Below, in pieces: positions 20,501 through 30,251 of a DNA stretch of 64,000 nt; position 1 is the first letter of the stretch, and every line of letters begins with the position of its first letter. The notes beneath the pieces are model-generated. The model saw only the letters and a list, made by a program, of their open reading frames with translations, searched no databases and was not told the origin of the DNA. This DNA is from Mycobacterium asiaticum (GTDB taxonomy: Bacteria > Actinomycetota > Actinomycetes > Mycobacteriales > Mycobacteriaceae). The translations under genes and the position numbers were made by a program. The DNA is taken from the NCBI RefSeq assembly GCF_001668675.1, contig NZ_LZKQ01000051.1:62001-126000 (forward strand), given 5' to 3'.

Positions 20501-23500
20501 GCCGGGCATCAGCGGTGTTGCAGGCTCTCGGCAGCGAAACGCCGCCGGCGAAGCAGGACATCGAGGCGTTGCAGGCGTCGCACCCGAGTCCAGTTCAGGG
20601 CAGCGACCTCCGCGATGCACTCGACCTGTGCGGCATTCAGTACGGGCCCGCGTTCACCGGCCTCGCGGTCGCGCACACCGCCGAAGAAACGGGCACGTCG
20701 GTGTTGGCCGAGATCTCGCTGCCCAGTGTCATCCGCACCCAGCAGACCAACTACGGCGTGCACCCGGCCCTGCTGGACGCATGCTTCCAGTCGGTAGCGG
20801 CCCACCCCAGCGTGGCGATCGCCAGTATGGGTGGACTGCTGTTGCCGCTGGGCGTTCGTGAGCTGCGCGCCTTCGGACCGGTGCACACCGCGAAGTACTG
20901 CCACTCGCGGATCACCTCGGCCACCGGCGGCGCCGTCGAGGCCGACCTCGACCTGCTGGACAAGGAAGGCGCGGTAGTCCTGACGGTTCGCGGACTGCAG
21001 ATGGGCACCGGGGTGTCGGCCAGCGGCGAGCGGGCGCGGGTGCTCGGTGAGCGGCTGCTGACCATCGAGTGGCAACAACGGCAGCTGCCCGACGTCGCCA
21101 CCACCGATGCCGGATCCTGGCTGTTCGTCAGCACCACCGACGCCGCCGATCTGCTGGCGGCGACGTTGACGGACTCGATGAAGTTGCATGATGCCGAGTC
21201 CGCGACGCTGGCCTGGCACACCGACGGCGACCACCCGGCCCTGGCCGAGCAGCTGCGCGACCAGTTGAACCGCGGCGGCTTCAACGGCGTGGTGGTTCTC
21301 GCCGGGGCCCAGCAGGGTGAACCGGGTAGTGACTCCCCTCGCCGCGGCGGCGAGTACGTCCACCACCTGGTCCGGATCGCTTCCGCACTGGCGGAGACCG
21401 AGGGTGAGGCGCCTCGGCTGTATGTCGTCACCCGGGACGCGCAGAAGGTTCTGCCGGACGACGTGCCGAACCTCGAGCAGGGCGGGCTGCGCGGATTGCT
21501 GCGTGTTATCGGCGCGGAGCACCCGCACCTGCACACCACCCACATCGATTTCGACGGCCAGACCGACGCCGAGCAGGTGGTGCGGCAACTGCTGCTGGCG
21601 GGAACCGAAGAAGACGAGACGGCATGGCGCAACAACGAGTGGTACACGGCTCGCCTGTGCCCCTCGCCCCTGCGGCCCGAGGAGCGGCTGACCACGATCG
21701 CGGCGCACGACAGCGACGGGGTCCGGATGCAGATCCGTAACCCGGGCGACCTGCAGACCATGGAGTTCGCCGCCTTTGACCGGGTGCCCCCCGGTCCTGG
21801 GCAGATCGAGGTTGCGGTAACCGCATCGAGCATCAACTTCGCCGACGTGCTGAACGCTTTCGGTCGCTACCAGAGCCTGGACGGGATCCTGCCGGCGCTT
21901 GGCACCGACTTTGCCGGCGTGGTCACCGCGATCGGACCCGGTGTCACCAACCACAAGGTGGGAGACCATGTCGGCGGCATGTCGCCGCTCGGTTGCTGGG
22001 CCACCTACGTCACCTGCGATGCCCGCCTTGCCACCCAGTTGCCGGACGGGATGACCGATGCCCAGGCCGCCGCGGTGACCACCGCGCACGCGACGGCTTG
22101 GTACGGCCTGAACGACTTGGCCCGTATGAAGGCCGGCGACAAGGTGCTGATCCACTCGGGCACCGGCGGTGTGGGGCAAGCGGCGATCGCGATGGCCCGC
22201 TTGGCAGGTGCCGAGATCTTCGCGACCGCGGGTAGCGAACGGCGTCGGCAACTGTTGCGCGACATGGGCATCGAGCATGTCTACGACTCGCGCAGCGTCG
22301 ACTTCGCCGAACAGATCCGGAGCGACACCAACGGCTACGGTGTCGACATCGTGCTGAACTCCGTCCCAGGAGCGGCCCAACTTGCCGGCCTGAAGCTGTT
22401 GGCGCTGAGCGGGCGTTTCGTCGAGATCGGCAAGCGGGACATCTACGGCGACACCAAGCTGGGCCTGTTCCCGTTCCGTCGCAACCTCGCGTTCTGGGGT
22501 GTCGATCTCGGTGTCATGTCGGTCAGCCACCCGGAACAGGTCAGCGAAATCCTCAGCACCGTTTACCGGTTGACGGCCGAGGGCAAGCTCCCGATGCCGG
22601 AGGCCACGCACTACCCGCTGGCCGAGGCGGCAACCGCGATCCGGGTAATGAGCGCCGCAGAGCACACCGGCAAGCTGATCCTCGACATCCCGCGGGTTGG
22701 CCGTAGCAGTGTGGTGCTGCCGCCGGAGCAGGCGCCGGTGTTCCGCCGCGACGGCTCGTACATCATCACCGGCGGGCTTGGCGGCTTGGGACTCTTCCTG
22801 GCCGAGAAGATGGCCGCGGCCGGTGCTGGTCGTATCGTGCTCAGCTCCCGGTCCAAGCCGTCGCGAAAGTCTTTGGAGACAATCGAACTCATCCGTTCGA
22901 TCGGGTCCGACGTCGTCGTGTTGTGCGGCGACATCGCACAGGCCGACACCGCGCACCAGTTGGTGGCGACCGCGACCGCGACCGGGCTTCCGTTGCGGGG
23001 TGTCCTGCACGGGGCCGCGGTGGTCGAGGACGCCGTGCTGACCAACATCACCGATGAGCTGATCGACCGTGACTGGGCGCCAAAGGTTTACGGCGCATGG
23101 AATCTGCACGAGGCGTGTGCCACCGCGGAGCTGGACTGGTTCTGCTCGTTCTCCTCGGCGGCAGCGCTGTTGGGCTCACCGGGTCAGGGCGCGTATGCCG
23201 CGGCGAACAGCTGGCTGGACGCGTTCACTCACTGGCGGCGCGCACAAGGCTTGCCTGCCACCGCGATTGCGTGGGGAGCCTGGGGCGAGATCGGCCGAGG
23301 TGCGGACTTCGCGGAGGGCACCGGCGCAGCCATTGCTCCGGACGAGGGCGCTTACGCATTCGAGGCGCTGCTGCGCCACGACCGGCCGTACTCCGGCTAC
23401 ACCCCGTTGGTCGGGACACCGTGGATCGCGTCCTTCGCAGCGCGGAGCAAGTTCCTGGAGCTGTTCAAGACCGCCGGCGACAAGCGTTCCGGGTCAAGCA

Positions 23501-23778
23501 AATTGCGCGCCGAATTGGCCGAACTGCCGATCGAGGAGTGGCCGGGCCGGTTGCGCCGCCTGCTGGCCGAGCAGATCGGACTGATCCTGCGCCGGAACAT
23601 CGACCCGGATCACCCGCTGTCGGAATATGGGCTCGACTCCCTGGGCAATCTCGAATTGCGCACGCACATCGAGGCTCAGACCGGCGTACGCATTACGTCC
23701 GCTGACATCACGACCGTCCGAGGATTGGCCGATCACCTCGTCGACAAAATGGCACCAAAAGAAACGGCGTCGACATGA
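17503..23778 (+). CDS. pks5: Pks5-type iterative mycocerosic acid synthase (second copy)
   Basis: A 2091-residue KS-AT-DH-ER-KR-ACP synthase, collinear with the copy at 750-6998 and clearly paralogous along its whole length. Active residues: KS Cys177, His312 and His348 (KTNFGH); AT Ser621 in GHSMGE with VASHSPQVD, the methylmalonyl type; DH HxxxGxxxxP in [11 protein letters not shown] and [25 protein letters not shown] and [12 protein letters not shown] Ser2046 in GLDSLGN. Every domain looks active. The linker before the ACP is longer than in copy one. GTG at 17503 is chosen because AGAGAGGTGAAGG precedes it and the next residues lead directly into the KS motif [10 protein letters not shown]37Rv keeps only one pks5, and M. 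canettii has two with a pap between, so this tandem arrangement resembles the ancestral LOS-producing state, with an added gene between the copies. Confidence 0.93.
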   Translation: MGRTGVTPVAVIGMACRMPGGINSPDLLWDALMRGADLVTEIPPDRWDNDYYYDPEPGVPGRSVCKWGSFLSDVGDFDPEFFGISEKEATTMDPQHRLLLETAWEAVEHAGLTKETIAKQTGVFIGVNYADYQLVQMASDAFDGPYGNPGSLFSMASGRISYALGLEGPASTIDTACSSGLFAIHQACRSLSDGESDMTIAGGVNVMLEPRRSASASAGGMLSGTGHCHAFDAKADGFVSGEGCVLLVFKRLADAQRDGDRILAVVRATAANQDGHTPNITMPSGDAQVALYRTTLEAAGVDPSSIGMVEAHGTGTPVGDPIEYTSLSKVYAFDNKVAIGASKTNFGHTQAAAGALGLMKTVLALQHGVVPKNLHFEKLPDELAQIDTKLFLPVEHTEWPVSGDGPRRAAVSAWGISGTNVHAIVEQAPLPPSPNGLTTNPSTDETLLIPISASSESGLRQTAARLADWIESHATEFAARDLAYTLARRRGHRSVRTTVLANNTSELLTELRQVADGEALYPEIVGQEQRPPVWVFSGQGSQWAAMGADLLANEPVFAATIAEIEPLIAAESDFSVTEAMTAAEKVTGIDRVQPTLFAMQVALAATMRSHGVHPAAVIGHSMGECAAAVVSGALSLQDGTRVICRRSKLMTKISGSGAMASVELPAQQVLSELMARGINDAVVAVVASPESTVIGGAPESVRDMVAAWEERDVMAREVAVDVASHSPQVDPILDELYDVLADIEPLTPEIPYYSATSFDPREEPYCDANYWVDNLRHTVRFSAAVQAALEDGYRVFGELSPHPLLTHAVDQTARSLDMTAAALAAMRREQPVPFGLRGFVGDLFSTGATVDFSVMYPNGRLVDAPLPVWNNRTLLLSRDGHSSRALRASVAVHPLMGQHVRLPEEPERHVWQAEIGTAALPWLGDHQVHGTATLPGAAYCEMALAAARTVFGDASVVQDIRFEQMLMLDEETQVTLTATAEVPDSLNFVVETNEDGVASRRASAVLQALGSETPPAKQDIEALQASHPSPVQGSDLRDALDLCGIQYGPAFTGLAVAHTAEETGTSVLAEISLPSVIRTQQTNYGVHPALLDACFQSVAAHPSVAIASMGGLLLPLGVRELRAFGPVHTAKYCHSRITSATGGAVEADLDLLDKEGAVVLTVRGLQMGTGVSASGERARVLGERLLTIEWQQRQLPDVATTDAGSWLFVSTTDAADLLAATLTDSMKLHDAESATLAWHTDGDHPALAEQLRDQLNRGGFNGVVVLAGAQQGEPGSDSPRRGGEYVHHLVRIASALAETEGEAPRLYVVTRDAQKVLPDDVPNLEQGGLRGLLRVIGAEHPHLHTTHIDFDGQTDAEQVVRQLLLAGTEEDETAWRNNEWYTARLCPSPLRPEERLTTIAAHDSDGVRMQIRNPGDLQTMEFAAFDRVPPGPGQIEVAVTASSINFADVLNAFGRYQSLDGILPALGTDFAGVVTAIGPGVTNHKVGDHVGGMSPLGCWATYVTCDARLATQLPDGMTDAQAAAVTTAHATAWYGLNDLARMKAGDKVLIHSGTGGVGQAAIAMARLAGAEIFATAGSERRRQLLRDMGIEHVYDSRSVDFAEQIRSDTNGYGVDIVLNSVPGAAQLAGLKLLALSGRFVEIGKRDIYGDTKLGLFPFRRNLAFWGVDLGVMSVSHPEQVSEILSTVYRLTAEGKLPMPEATHYPLAEAATAIRVMSAAEHTGKLILDIPRVGRSSVVLPPEQAPVFRRDGSYIITGGLGGLGLFLAEKMAAAGAGRIVLSSRSKPSRKSLETIELIRSIGSDVVVLCGDIAQADTAHQLVATATATGLPLRGVLHGAAVVEDAVLTNITDELIDRDWAPKVYGAWNLHEACATAELDWFCSFSSAAALLGSPGQGAYAAANSWLDAFTHWRRAQGLPATAIAWGAWGEIGRGADFAEGTGAAIAPDEGAYAFEALLRHDRPYSGYTPLVGTPWIASFAARSKFLELFKTAGDKRSGSSKLRAELAELPIEEWPGRLRRLLAEQIGLILRRNIDPDHPLSEYGLDSLGNLELRTHIEAQTGVRITSADITTVRGLADHLVDKMAPKETAST

Positions 23779-23834
23779 CGCAATCGCTACGACGAAATGA
23801 CCTGTCCTGCAGGACTCTAGACACAGGAGGAAAC

Positions 23835-25280
23835 GTGTTCATAGGTGGAGGGTCTGAGCACGACGGCATGAGGGTGGGAAACGCCTACGACTGGGACCCG
23901 GGTGACGGGATAGTCATCACCTGGGAACCCACTCCCGCTTGTGTCGCAAAGGCGCAGCAGGCGCCGGCAAGTCCGGTGCCGGCCAGCTGCATGCAGACGG
24001 GTCACCTACGCGGATTCGTCGAGTTCCGCGACAAGGGCCTCGACTACTCCCGCGCGATCATGGGTTCCTGGGAAGTGCCGGGCCGGTGCGACATTCGCGC
24101 GATGACGTACGTGATCAACGCGCATCTTCGTCGGCACGGGACCTACCACAGCTGGTTCGAGTACCAGGACTCGGACAACATCGTCCGCCACACCTTGAAG
24201 AACCCGCGCGACATCAACTTCGTCGCCAAGAAGTACGGTCCGATGACCCAGCCCGAGTGGGAAGCGCACGTGCTGGCCACTCCTGACCCGTTGCAGTGGG
24301 ATTGCTTCCGCTACGGCATCATTCAGTACGAAGACCGCTTCGCGCTGTGGGCGGTCGTGGACCACCTGCACTGCGACCCGATGCTGATCGCCGGGTTGTA
24401 CGTCGAAATCGTGATGAACTACAACGCGCTGGTCGAGGGCAGGGCCCCGATGACCATGCCGCCCGCGGCGAGCTACGACGACTTCTGCATTCGCGAGAGC
24501 GAGACGATCGGGGCCATGACCCTGGAGTCGCCGGAGGTCCGCACCTGGGTCGAGTTCGCCGAAGCCAACGGCGGGACGCTGCCCGACTTCCCACTCCCCC
24601 TGGGTGACCAGTCGATCGCGTGCGGCGGAGACATCCGCGTCGAGCAGCTGCTGGCGCCCGATCAAACGGCGAAGTTCGAATCCATGTGCCGGCAGGCGGA
24701 TGCACGGTTCAGTGGTGGCCTGTTCGCTTGCGCCGCGCTGGCTCACTACGAGCTGACCGGCGAACTCACCTACTACGGGCTCACGCCGACCGACAAGCGG
24801 AAGACCCCGGCCGAATACATGACGGTCGGCTGGTTCACCGGCATCGTGCCGTTCACCGTTCCCATCGACCCGAACTCGTTCGAAGCAACCGCTCGCGCTG
24901 CCCAGGCATCGTTCGACGCGAACATGAGCTGCAAGGACGTACCGTTCGACCGCGTTCTGGAGCTCGCCCCCTGGCTGCGCAAGCCGGGACCCCAGTTCAC
25001 GATGATGAGCTACATGGATGCCGGGCTGCCGCCCCTGTCCGGGATCGTGGCTACCGCGTTGGACGGTGTGAATGCAGGCGCATACACCGACGGCCGCAGC
25101 CCGGCGTACAAGTACTCGACGGTGTTCCGCTTGTTCGACGAGGTCTCGATCATGGTGTCGTACCCGAACAACCCGGTAGCCCGGGAGTCGGTCACGCGGT
25201 TCACCGACCAGTTGAAGTCGGTGTTCCAGCGCGTAGTGGCCGGCACGTTGGCGGTCGCCCCGGTTCGGGTGGCGCAGTAG
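23835..25280 (+). CDS. Polyketide-associated (Pap) acyltransferase, second copy
   Basis: A 481-residue PapA3/PapA4-like acyltransferase, presumably serving the adjacent Pks5. HxxxD is in DHLHCDPM (His177, Asp181), again with Pro after Asp. Family stretches include GRCDIRAMTYVINAHLRRHG and FPLPLGDQ. Start choice: the frame opens at ATG 23775, overlapping the pks5 stop as ATGA, which would give 501 residues. However AGGAGG at 23825-23830 stands four bases before GTG 23835, and the shorter protein fits the first copy better. An ATG at 23868 (MRVGNAYDW) resembles the N-terminus I recall for PapA3 and is a further candidate. A hairpin CGGTCC-GTA-GGACCG (25284-25298) follows the stop, before the glycosyltransferase at 25347. 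Confidence 0.87.
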   Translation: MFIGGGSEHDGMRVGNAYDWDPGDGIVITWEPTPACVAKAQQAPASPVPASCMQTGHLRGFVEFRDKGLDYSRAIMGSWEVPGRCDIRAMTYVINAHLRRHGTYHSWFEYQDSDNIVRHTLKNPRDINFVAKKYGPMTQPEWEAHVLATPDPLQWDCFRYGIIQYEDRFALWAVVDHLHCDPMLIAGLYVEIVMNYNALVEGRAPMTMPPAASYDDFCIRESETIGAMTLESPEVRTWVEFAEANGGTLPDFPLPLGDQSIACGGDIRVEQLLAPDQTAKFESMCRQADARFSGGLFACAALAHYELTGELTYYGLTPTDKRKTPAEYMTVGWFTGIVPFTVPIDPNSFEATARAAQASFDANMSCKDVPFDRVLELAPWLRKPGPQFTMMSYMDAGLPPLSGIVATALDGVNAGAYTDGRSPAYKYSTVFRLFDEVSIMVSYPNNPVARESVTRFTDQLKSVFQRVVAGTLAVAPVRVAQ

Positions 25281-25346
25281 CGGCGGTCCGTAGGACCGAA
25301 GTTCGCGTACGCGCGACGTTATTTATTACGGAGTTGAATACCGGCA

Positions 25347-26609
25347 ATGAAAGCTGTCCTCGCCGTCCATGGCACCCGCGGCGACGTCGAGCCTTGCGCT
25401 GCAGTCGGCGCAGAGCTCCAGCGTCGGGGGCACGAAGTGCAGATGGCGGTCCCGCCCAATCTGATTTCGTTCGTTGAGTCGGCCGGCCTCAAAGCCGTTG
25501 CCTACGGCCCGGATTCGCATGCGCAATTAGAGGAAGAGATCTTCCGCAGTTTCTGGCGGGTGCGTAATCCTCTCGGCGTCCTGCGCCCGGGCGCCGAATA
25601 CCTCACCCGGGGATGGGCCGAGATGGGCGAGACGTTGGTATCGCTGGCGGAGGGTGCCGACATCATCGTCGCGGGCCAGACCTATCAAGGGGTTCCGGCC
25701 AATGTTGCCGAGTACCTCAAGATTCCGATGGCCGCACTGCACTACTTTCCGCAACGGGTGCACGGCCATTTGATCCCGCTGTTGCCGCCACCGGTCACCC
25801 GTACCGCGATGCGGGCCGTGTACGGCCTGTATTGGCTGATGACCAAGGGCCCCGAAAATGAACAGCGCCGCGCGTTGGGCATGCCGACGACAAGGGTTTC
25901 CTCCGCCAAGCGAATTGGGCAATACGACTGGCTGGAAATCCAGGGCTACGAAGACGTCTTCTTCCCGGGCCTGAAAGAAGAGTGGGGCGACAAGCGACCG
26001 TTTGTCGGCGCGCTGACGCTGGAATTGCCGACATCCACCGATGATGAAGTCGCAGCGTGGATTGCCGAGGGCACGCCCCCGATTTACTTCGGGTTCGGCA
26101 GTATGCGGGTGGAAACCCCCGAAAACACCGTCGCCCTGATCAGCGAGGTGTGCAGAGAGCTCGGCGCCCGAGCCCTGATTTGTGGTGGGGTAACGGATCT
26201 CGGGGATATTCCGGTACCCGACAACGTCAAACTGGTCGCCGAAGCCAACCATGCCGCCGTTTTTCCCAAGTGCCGCGCCGTTGTTCACCATGGCGGTCCC
26301 GGCACGCTGGCGGCGGGGATGAAGGCCGGCGTGCCGACGTTGGTTCTCTGGATCAGCGCCGAACAGCCCCTCTGGGCGGCCCAGGTGGTCAAACTCAAGA
26401 TCGGCAAGGCGCGACGTTTCGCCGGAGCCACCAAGAAAACGCTGCTCAAAGATCTGCAGAAGATCCTCGAGCCCAAGTACGTCAACCGCGCTCGAGAGAT
26501 GGCCCAGCGGATGACTCCGTCGGCGGTCAGCGTGCAGAAGGCGGTCGACCTCATCGAGGACAAGGTGCGGGAGCGCGATAAGGCTGTACCGGCGCGCGAC
26601 GCAGGATAG
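25347..26609 (+). CDS. GT1-family glycosyltransferase (Rv1526c-like)
   Basis: A 420-residue GT-B enzyme of the macrolide/UGT type that transfers a sugar from a nucleotide sugar in the cytosol. The N-terminus has the family's GTRGDVEP at residues 8-15, and the donor-binding domain has HHGGPGTLAAGMKAGVP (His314-His315). GtfA/GtfB-type enzymes of mycobacterial glycopeptidolipids and the H37Rv proteins Rv1524 and Rv1526c belong here; Rv1526c also lies next to pks5. It is co-directional with pks5, pap and mmpL, with a 66-bp gap upstream and 95 bp downstream. A paralogue is at 34257-35492. The sugar and acceptor cannot be told; an early step on the LOS core is plausible from its position. Confidence 0.85.
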   Translation: MKAVLAVHGTRGDVEPCAAVGAELQRRGHEVQMAVPPNLISFVESAGLKAVAYGPDSHAQLEEEIFRSFWRVRNPLGVLRPGAEYLTRGWAEMGETLVSLAEGADIIVAGQTYQGVPANVAEYLKIPMAALHYFPQRVHGHLIPLLPPPVTRTAMRAVYGLYWLMTKGPENEQRRALGMPTTRVSSAKRIGQYDWLEIQGYEDVFFPGLKEEWGDKRPFVGALTLELPTSTDDEVAAWIAEGTPPIYFGFGSMRVETPENTVALISEVCRELGARALICGGVTDLGDIPVPDNVKLVAEANHAAVFPKCRAVVHHGGPGTLAAGMKAGVPTLVLWISAEQPLWAAQVVKLKIGKARRFAGATKKTLLKDLQKILEPKYVNRAREMAQRMTPSAVSVQKAVDLIEDKVRERDKAVPARDAG

Positions 26610-26632
26610 TGCCAATGACCCGGTCACATGTA

Positions 26633-26642
26633 ACGCTAGCGT
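26633..26642. repeat. 10-bp perfect palindrome upstream of mmpL12-like gene
   Basis: ACGCTAGCGT is a perfect palindrome within the 95-bp gap between the glycosyltransferase and the transporter, about 62 bp before the GTG start. It could be an operator half or chance; no regulator gene is near. Confidence 0.2.
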
Positions 26643-26704
26643 CACGATTGAGGGCGACATCTGATTACCCCGCCGGGGCCGGAACGAACTTGTAGGGTTG
26701 TAGA

Positions 26705-29700
26705 GTGTCAAGCCGTTCTTCTGGTTCCAGTGAATCGGCCAAGCCTGGGGGAATTTACGACCGCATAGGCCAATTCGTTGTGCAGTGGCCACTGCTGGTC
26801 ATCGGGGGCTGGATCGCGGTAGCGATCGCATTAGCTCTGGCGTTTCCGCCGCTTCAGGTCCAGGCCGGGAAACATCCGCCGCAACCCTTCCCTGACGACG
26901 CCCCGACCATGGTCGTCTCGCGCGAGATGGGCAAAGCATTCAGCGCGCCGGCTGATGGTTCCAAGGACGACAAGAGCGGGCCGGCAGCGGCGGCGGCGTC
27001 GCCCACCTCCCTGCTGATGGTCGTGTTGACCAATGAAAAGGGTCTCACGCCCGCCGACGAGGCCACATACCGCAAACTCGTCACCAAGCTGAACGAAGAC
27101 ACGCAAGACAAGATGTCGGTCCAGAATGCCCTGGACGACCAGGAGGCGCGGAACCTGCTGGTAGCCAAGGACGGCAAAGCGCTGATCCTGCCGATCAATG
27201 TGCCTGGCGATCAGAATGATCCGGCTACCATCGCGACCTACAAACGCGTCGCCGCGATCGTCAAACAGACCGTCGCGGGAACGACCTTGACGGCTAATCT
27301 CAGCGGCCCGCTGGCAACCGTGGCTGACATTACGGATATCGGGCAGGAGGATATCCACTTCATCGAGATCGCCACCGTGCTCAGTGTGTTCATCATTTTG
27401 CTCGTCATCTACCGCAATCTGGTCACGATGTTCGTGCCGTTGGCGACGATCGGGATTTCGGTGGCCACCGCGCAGGGTGTCCTCTCCGGTGCGGCGGAAC
27501 TTGGCCTCGGCACCAACCTGCAGGTCATGGTGTTCATGACCGCGGTCTTGATGGGCGCGGGAACTGACTATGCCGTCTTTCTGATCAGCCGCTACCACGA
27601 TTACCTGCGGAACGGCGATGACTCCGATACAGCGGTCAAGAAGGCGCTGATGTCGATCGGCAAGGTGATCGCCGCATCTGCGGCCACCGTTGCCGTCACG
27701 TTCCTCGCGATGATCTTCACGAAACTGGAAGTGTTCAGCGCGGTCGGCCCGGCGATCTCGATCTCCATCGTCGTCGCGCTGCTGGCAGCCGTCACCTTCC
27801 TGCCCGCCGTTCTGGTGCTTGCCGGCAGGCGCGGCTGGATCAAACCACGCCGCGAGCTGACCGGGAAGCTGTGGCGGCGCTCCGGAATTCGCATCGTGCG
27901 GCGGCCGCGCATCCACCTCGCCGCGAGTCTCGTCGTGCTCATCGCGCTCGCCGCGTGTCTGAGCGCCGTCCGTTTCAATTACGACGACCTCAAGTCGATG
28001 CCCGAGGACGTGGAAAGCTCGATGGGGTACGAGGCGATGAATCGCCACTACCCGATGAACCAGATGACGCCCATGATTCTGTTCGTCCAGTCATCGCACG
28101 ACATGCGGACACCCAGCGCCCTTGCCGATCTCGAGCAGATTGCCAATCGGGTCAGCCAAGTTCCTGGTATCACGACGGTGCGGGGGCTGACGCGGCCGAA
28201 TGGGGAACCGCTGGAACAAATGAAGGTGTCCTGGCAAGCCGGTGAGGTCGGTGGCAAGCTCGACGAAGCCTCCACTCAGATCGAGAACCACGGCGGGGAT
28301 CTGGACCGATTGGTCGGTGGCGCAAACCAATTGGCCGATGCGCTCGCCCAGCTTCGCGATCAGGTCACCGGGGCCGTATCCAGCCTGAGCGGTACGGTCG
28401 CGGCACTCACCGCGATGGAGGAGATGATCGGTGGTGACCGCGCCATCGCTGCCCTGGACCAAGGGGCACGCTACACCGGACAGATGAAGGCCCTCGGCGA
28501 CAGCCTGAGTGCCTCCACGACGAACGCGGAGCATATTTCGGCGTGGGCCGGCCCGATGCTGAGGGCGCTGTACAACTCGCCGGACTGCAACATCGATCCG
28601 GGGTGTGTGAGTTCGCGTGCCGGCTTGGCGGCGATGGTTGCGGCCGACAACGATGGGACCCTCATTTCCATCAAGGCACTGGCCCGGAATCTTCAAGCGA
28701 CGCAGCAGACCCGCACCATCGGCGAGACGTTGACCAAGATCCAGCAGACGCTCACTCAGGCCTCCGACGCTTTGAAGACCATCAAGAATCTGCAAGCAAC
28801 GATGGCCCAAGCGCAGCAGGGCTCTAACGCGCTTGCCGACGGAAGCCGGGCAATTGCCTTCGGCGTCAAGGAACTTGTCGATCAGACCAGGAAGATCGGT
28901 AGCGGTCTGAACGAGGCGTCCACCTTCTTGCTGGAAATGAAGCATGATGCCTCGAAGCCGAACATGGCGGGCTTCAACCTTCCCCCACAGATCATGACCA
29001 GGGATGAGTACAAAAAGGGCGCGCAGATCTTCCTCTCGCCGGACGGTCACGCCGCCCGATACTTCATCCAGAGCGCGCTCAATCCGTTCAGCACGGACGC
29101 GATGGACCAAATTACCGCCATCGAAAAGGCCGCCCGAGAAGCGACGCCGAACACCGAACTCTCGGACGCGCGGATCGCGGTAGCCGGGGTTCCCACGGGG
29201 CTCCGCGATACTCGCGACTACTACAACGGCGATATGAATTTCATCATCGTCGCGACCATCATCATTGTGTTCCTGATTTTGGTGATTCTATTGCGCGCAA
29301 TTGTTGCGCCGCTGTACCTCATTGCCTCGGTGCTGCTCTCTTATCTGTCAGCACTAGGAATTGGCGTCCTCATATTCCAATTCTTGCTTGGCAAAGAACT
29401 GCACTGGAGCCTGCCTGGGCTTTCGTTTATTTTGCTCGTCGCGGTCGGCGCGGATTACAACATGCTGCTCATCTCGCGAATACGTGATGAGTCGCCACAC
29501 GGCGTGCGATTCGGCGTTATTCGCACCGTAGGGTCGACTGGCGGCGTGATCACTTCCGCGGGTCTGATCTTCGCGGCATCGATGTTCGGCCTGCTCACCG
29601 CCAATATCAGCACCATGCAGGAAGCGGGCTTCATAATCGGTGTCGGCATCGTGATCGACACGTTCCTGGTGCGTACCGTCACTGTTCCGGCTTTGGCCGC

Positions 29701-30202
29701 GATGATCGGGCAGAAGAACTGGTGGCCCTCCAAGCTGGACGGTTCGGGCAAATCGCGATCGAACGGAAAAGCGCAGCAGGTATGGGCAAAGATTTCACAT
29801 CAGTTGATCAGGATGAAATTGCTGCCGCCGCCGCCACCACCGCCTAGGAAACCGCGGCCGCGGCCGGGGGCCCGCGCCGGCCAGAGGGCACCCGCGAAAG
29901 TTCGAGCGGGTCATTACGAGCCGAGTCACTCACTTCCGTTGTTCGATCTCAGCGGGGTTCGGAAGCAGCTGTCAGAAGATCTGCAGTGGACAGGTTCCGG
30001 TCCCATCGCCAAGCGCAACGGCAACGGCAAGAAGAAGCGCAAGAAGGTGGATCCCTACGTGGGCCACGCATTGCCGCTGTTTGGCTACAGCGTCATTCCG
30101 CACAGTGCGGTCGTCGTGGGGACAAAGCCGGCACAGGCGGAGAAAACGGCAGCCAGCAACGGCAACGGCGCGGCCGCCGACAAAGCGGTCGACCCTCAGT
30201 GA
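26705..30202 (+). CDS. mmpL12: MmpL12-like RND lipid transporter
   Basis: An 1165-residue inner-membrane MmpL protein, close to the length of MmpL12 (about 1146). An N-terminal membrane helix (about 25-50) is followed by a periplasmic domain, a first block of five to six helices, a second large periplasmic domain with helical hairpins, and a second block. The proton-relay Asp-Tyr pairs of the family are present in both halves: Asp288-Tyr289 (GTDYAVFLISR) and Asp917-Tyr918 (ADYNMLLISR). The cytosolic tail of about 150 residues is unusual: a run of seven prolines followed by Pro/Arg-rich sequence, then two related motifs, SLPLFDLSG and ALPLFGYS, separated by a Lys-rich stretch. In LOS loci this transporter is linked to fadD25 and is presumed to export the acylated intermediate. 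The GTG start has no strong Shine-Dalgarno. Confidence 0.9.
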   Translation: MSSRSSGSSESAKPGGIYDRIGQFVVQWPLLVIGGWIAVAIALALAFPPLQVQAGKHPPQPFPDDAPTMVVSREMGKAFSAPADGSKDDKSGPAAAAASPTSLLMVVLTNEKGLTPADEATYRKLVTKLNEDTQDKMSVQNALDDQEARNLLVAKDGKALILPINVPGDQNDPATIATYKRVAAIVKQTVAGTTLTANLSGPLATVADITDIGQEDIHFIEIATVLSVFIILLVIYRNLVTMFVPLATIGISVATAQGVLSGAAELGLGTNLQVMVFMTAVLMGAGTDYAVFLISRYHDYLRNGDDSDTAVKKALMSIGKVIAASAATVAVTFLAMIFTKLEVFSAVGPAISISIVVALLAAVTFLPAVLVLAGRRGWIKPRRELTGKLWRRSGIRIVRRPRIHLAASLVVLIALAACLSAVRFNYDDLKSMPEDVESSMGYEAMNRHYPMNQMTPMILFVQSSHDMRTPSALADLEQIANRVSQVPGITTVRGLTRPNGEPLEQMKVSWQAGEVGGKLDEASTQIENHGGDLDRLVGGANQLADALAQLRDQVTGAVSSLSGTVAALTAMEEMIGGDRAIAALDQGARYTGQMKALGDSLSASTTNAEHISAWAGPMLRALYNSPDCNIDPGCVSSRAGLAAMVAADNDGTLISIKALARNLQATQQTRTIGETLTKIQQTLTQASDALKTIKNLQATMAQAQQGSNALADGSRAIAFGVKELVDQTRKIGSGLNEASTFLLEMKHDASKPNMAGFNLPPQIMTRDEYKKGAQIFLSPDGHAARYFIQSALNPFSTDAMDQITAIEKAAREATPNTELSDARIAVAGVPTGLRDTRDYYNGDMNFIIVATIIIVFLILVILLRAIVAPLYLIASVLLSYLSALGIGVLIFQFLLGKELHWSLPGLSFILLVAVGADYNMLLISRIRDESPHGVRFGVIRTVGSTGGVITSAGLIFAASMFGLLTANISTMQEAGFIIGVGIVIDTFLVRTVTVPALAAMIGQKNWWPSKLDGSGKSRSNGKAQQVWAKISHQLIRMKLLPPPPPPPRKPRPRPGARAGQRAPAKVRAGHYEPSHSLPLFDLSGVRKQLSEDLQWTGSGPIAKRNGNGKKKRKKVDPYVGHALPLFGYSVIPHSAVVVGTKPAQAEKTAASNGNGAAADKAVDPQ

Positions 30203-30215
30203 GCTGACAGTGAAT

Positions 30216-30242
30216 ACCCGGCCGGTGTCGAGCCGGCCGGGT
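30216..30242. terminator. Bidirectional hairpin between convergent mmpL12 and fadD25 genes
   Basis: A perfect 10-bp stem, ACCCGGCCGG and CCGGCCGGGT, with the 7-base loop TGTCGAG lies in the 49-bp gap between two convergent stops. There is no U-tract, as is common for mycobacterial intrinsic terminators. The position strongly suggests it ends both transcripts. Confidence 0.75.
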
Positions 30243-30251
30243 GAAACGACG

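Noticed and set aside
20509..23109. 866-residue open frame on the minus strand inside the second pks5
   Set aside because: It lies wholly opposite an intact PKS gene, is rich in Arg, Gly and His, and shows no family motif. Long antisense frames are expected in GC-rich DNA with strong codon bias.
25303..25315. Palindromic CGCGTACGCG downstream of the second pap
   Set aside because: Short GC-rich palindromes are common in this DNA; no second feature supports a regulatory role.
25527..26792. 421-residue open frame opposite the GT1 gene
   Set aside because: The plus-strand glycosyltransferase has clear motifs; the antisense product has none.
26831..28048. 405-residue minus-strand frame inside mmpL12
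   Set aside because: Shadow of the transporter gene; His-, Asp- and Arg-rich with no recognisable fold.
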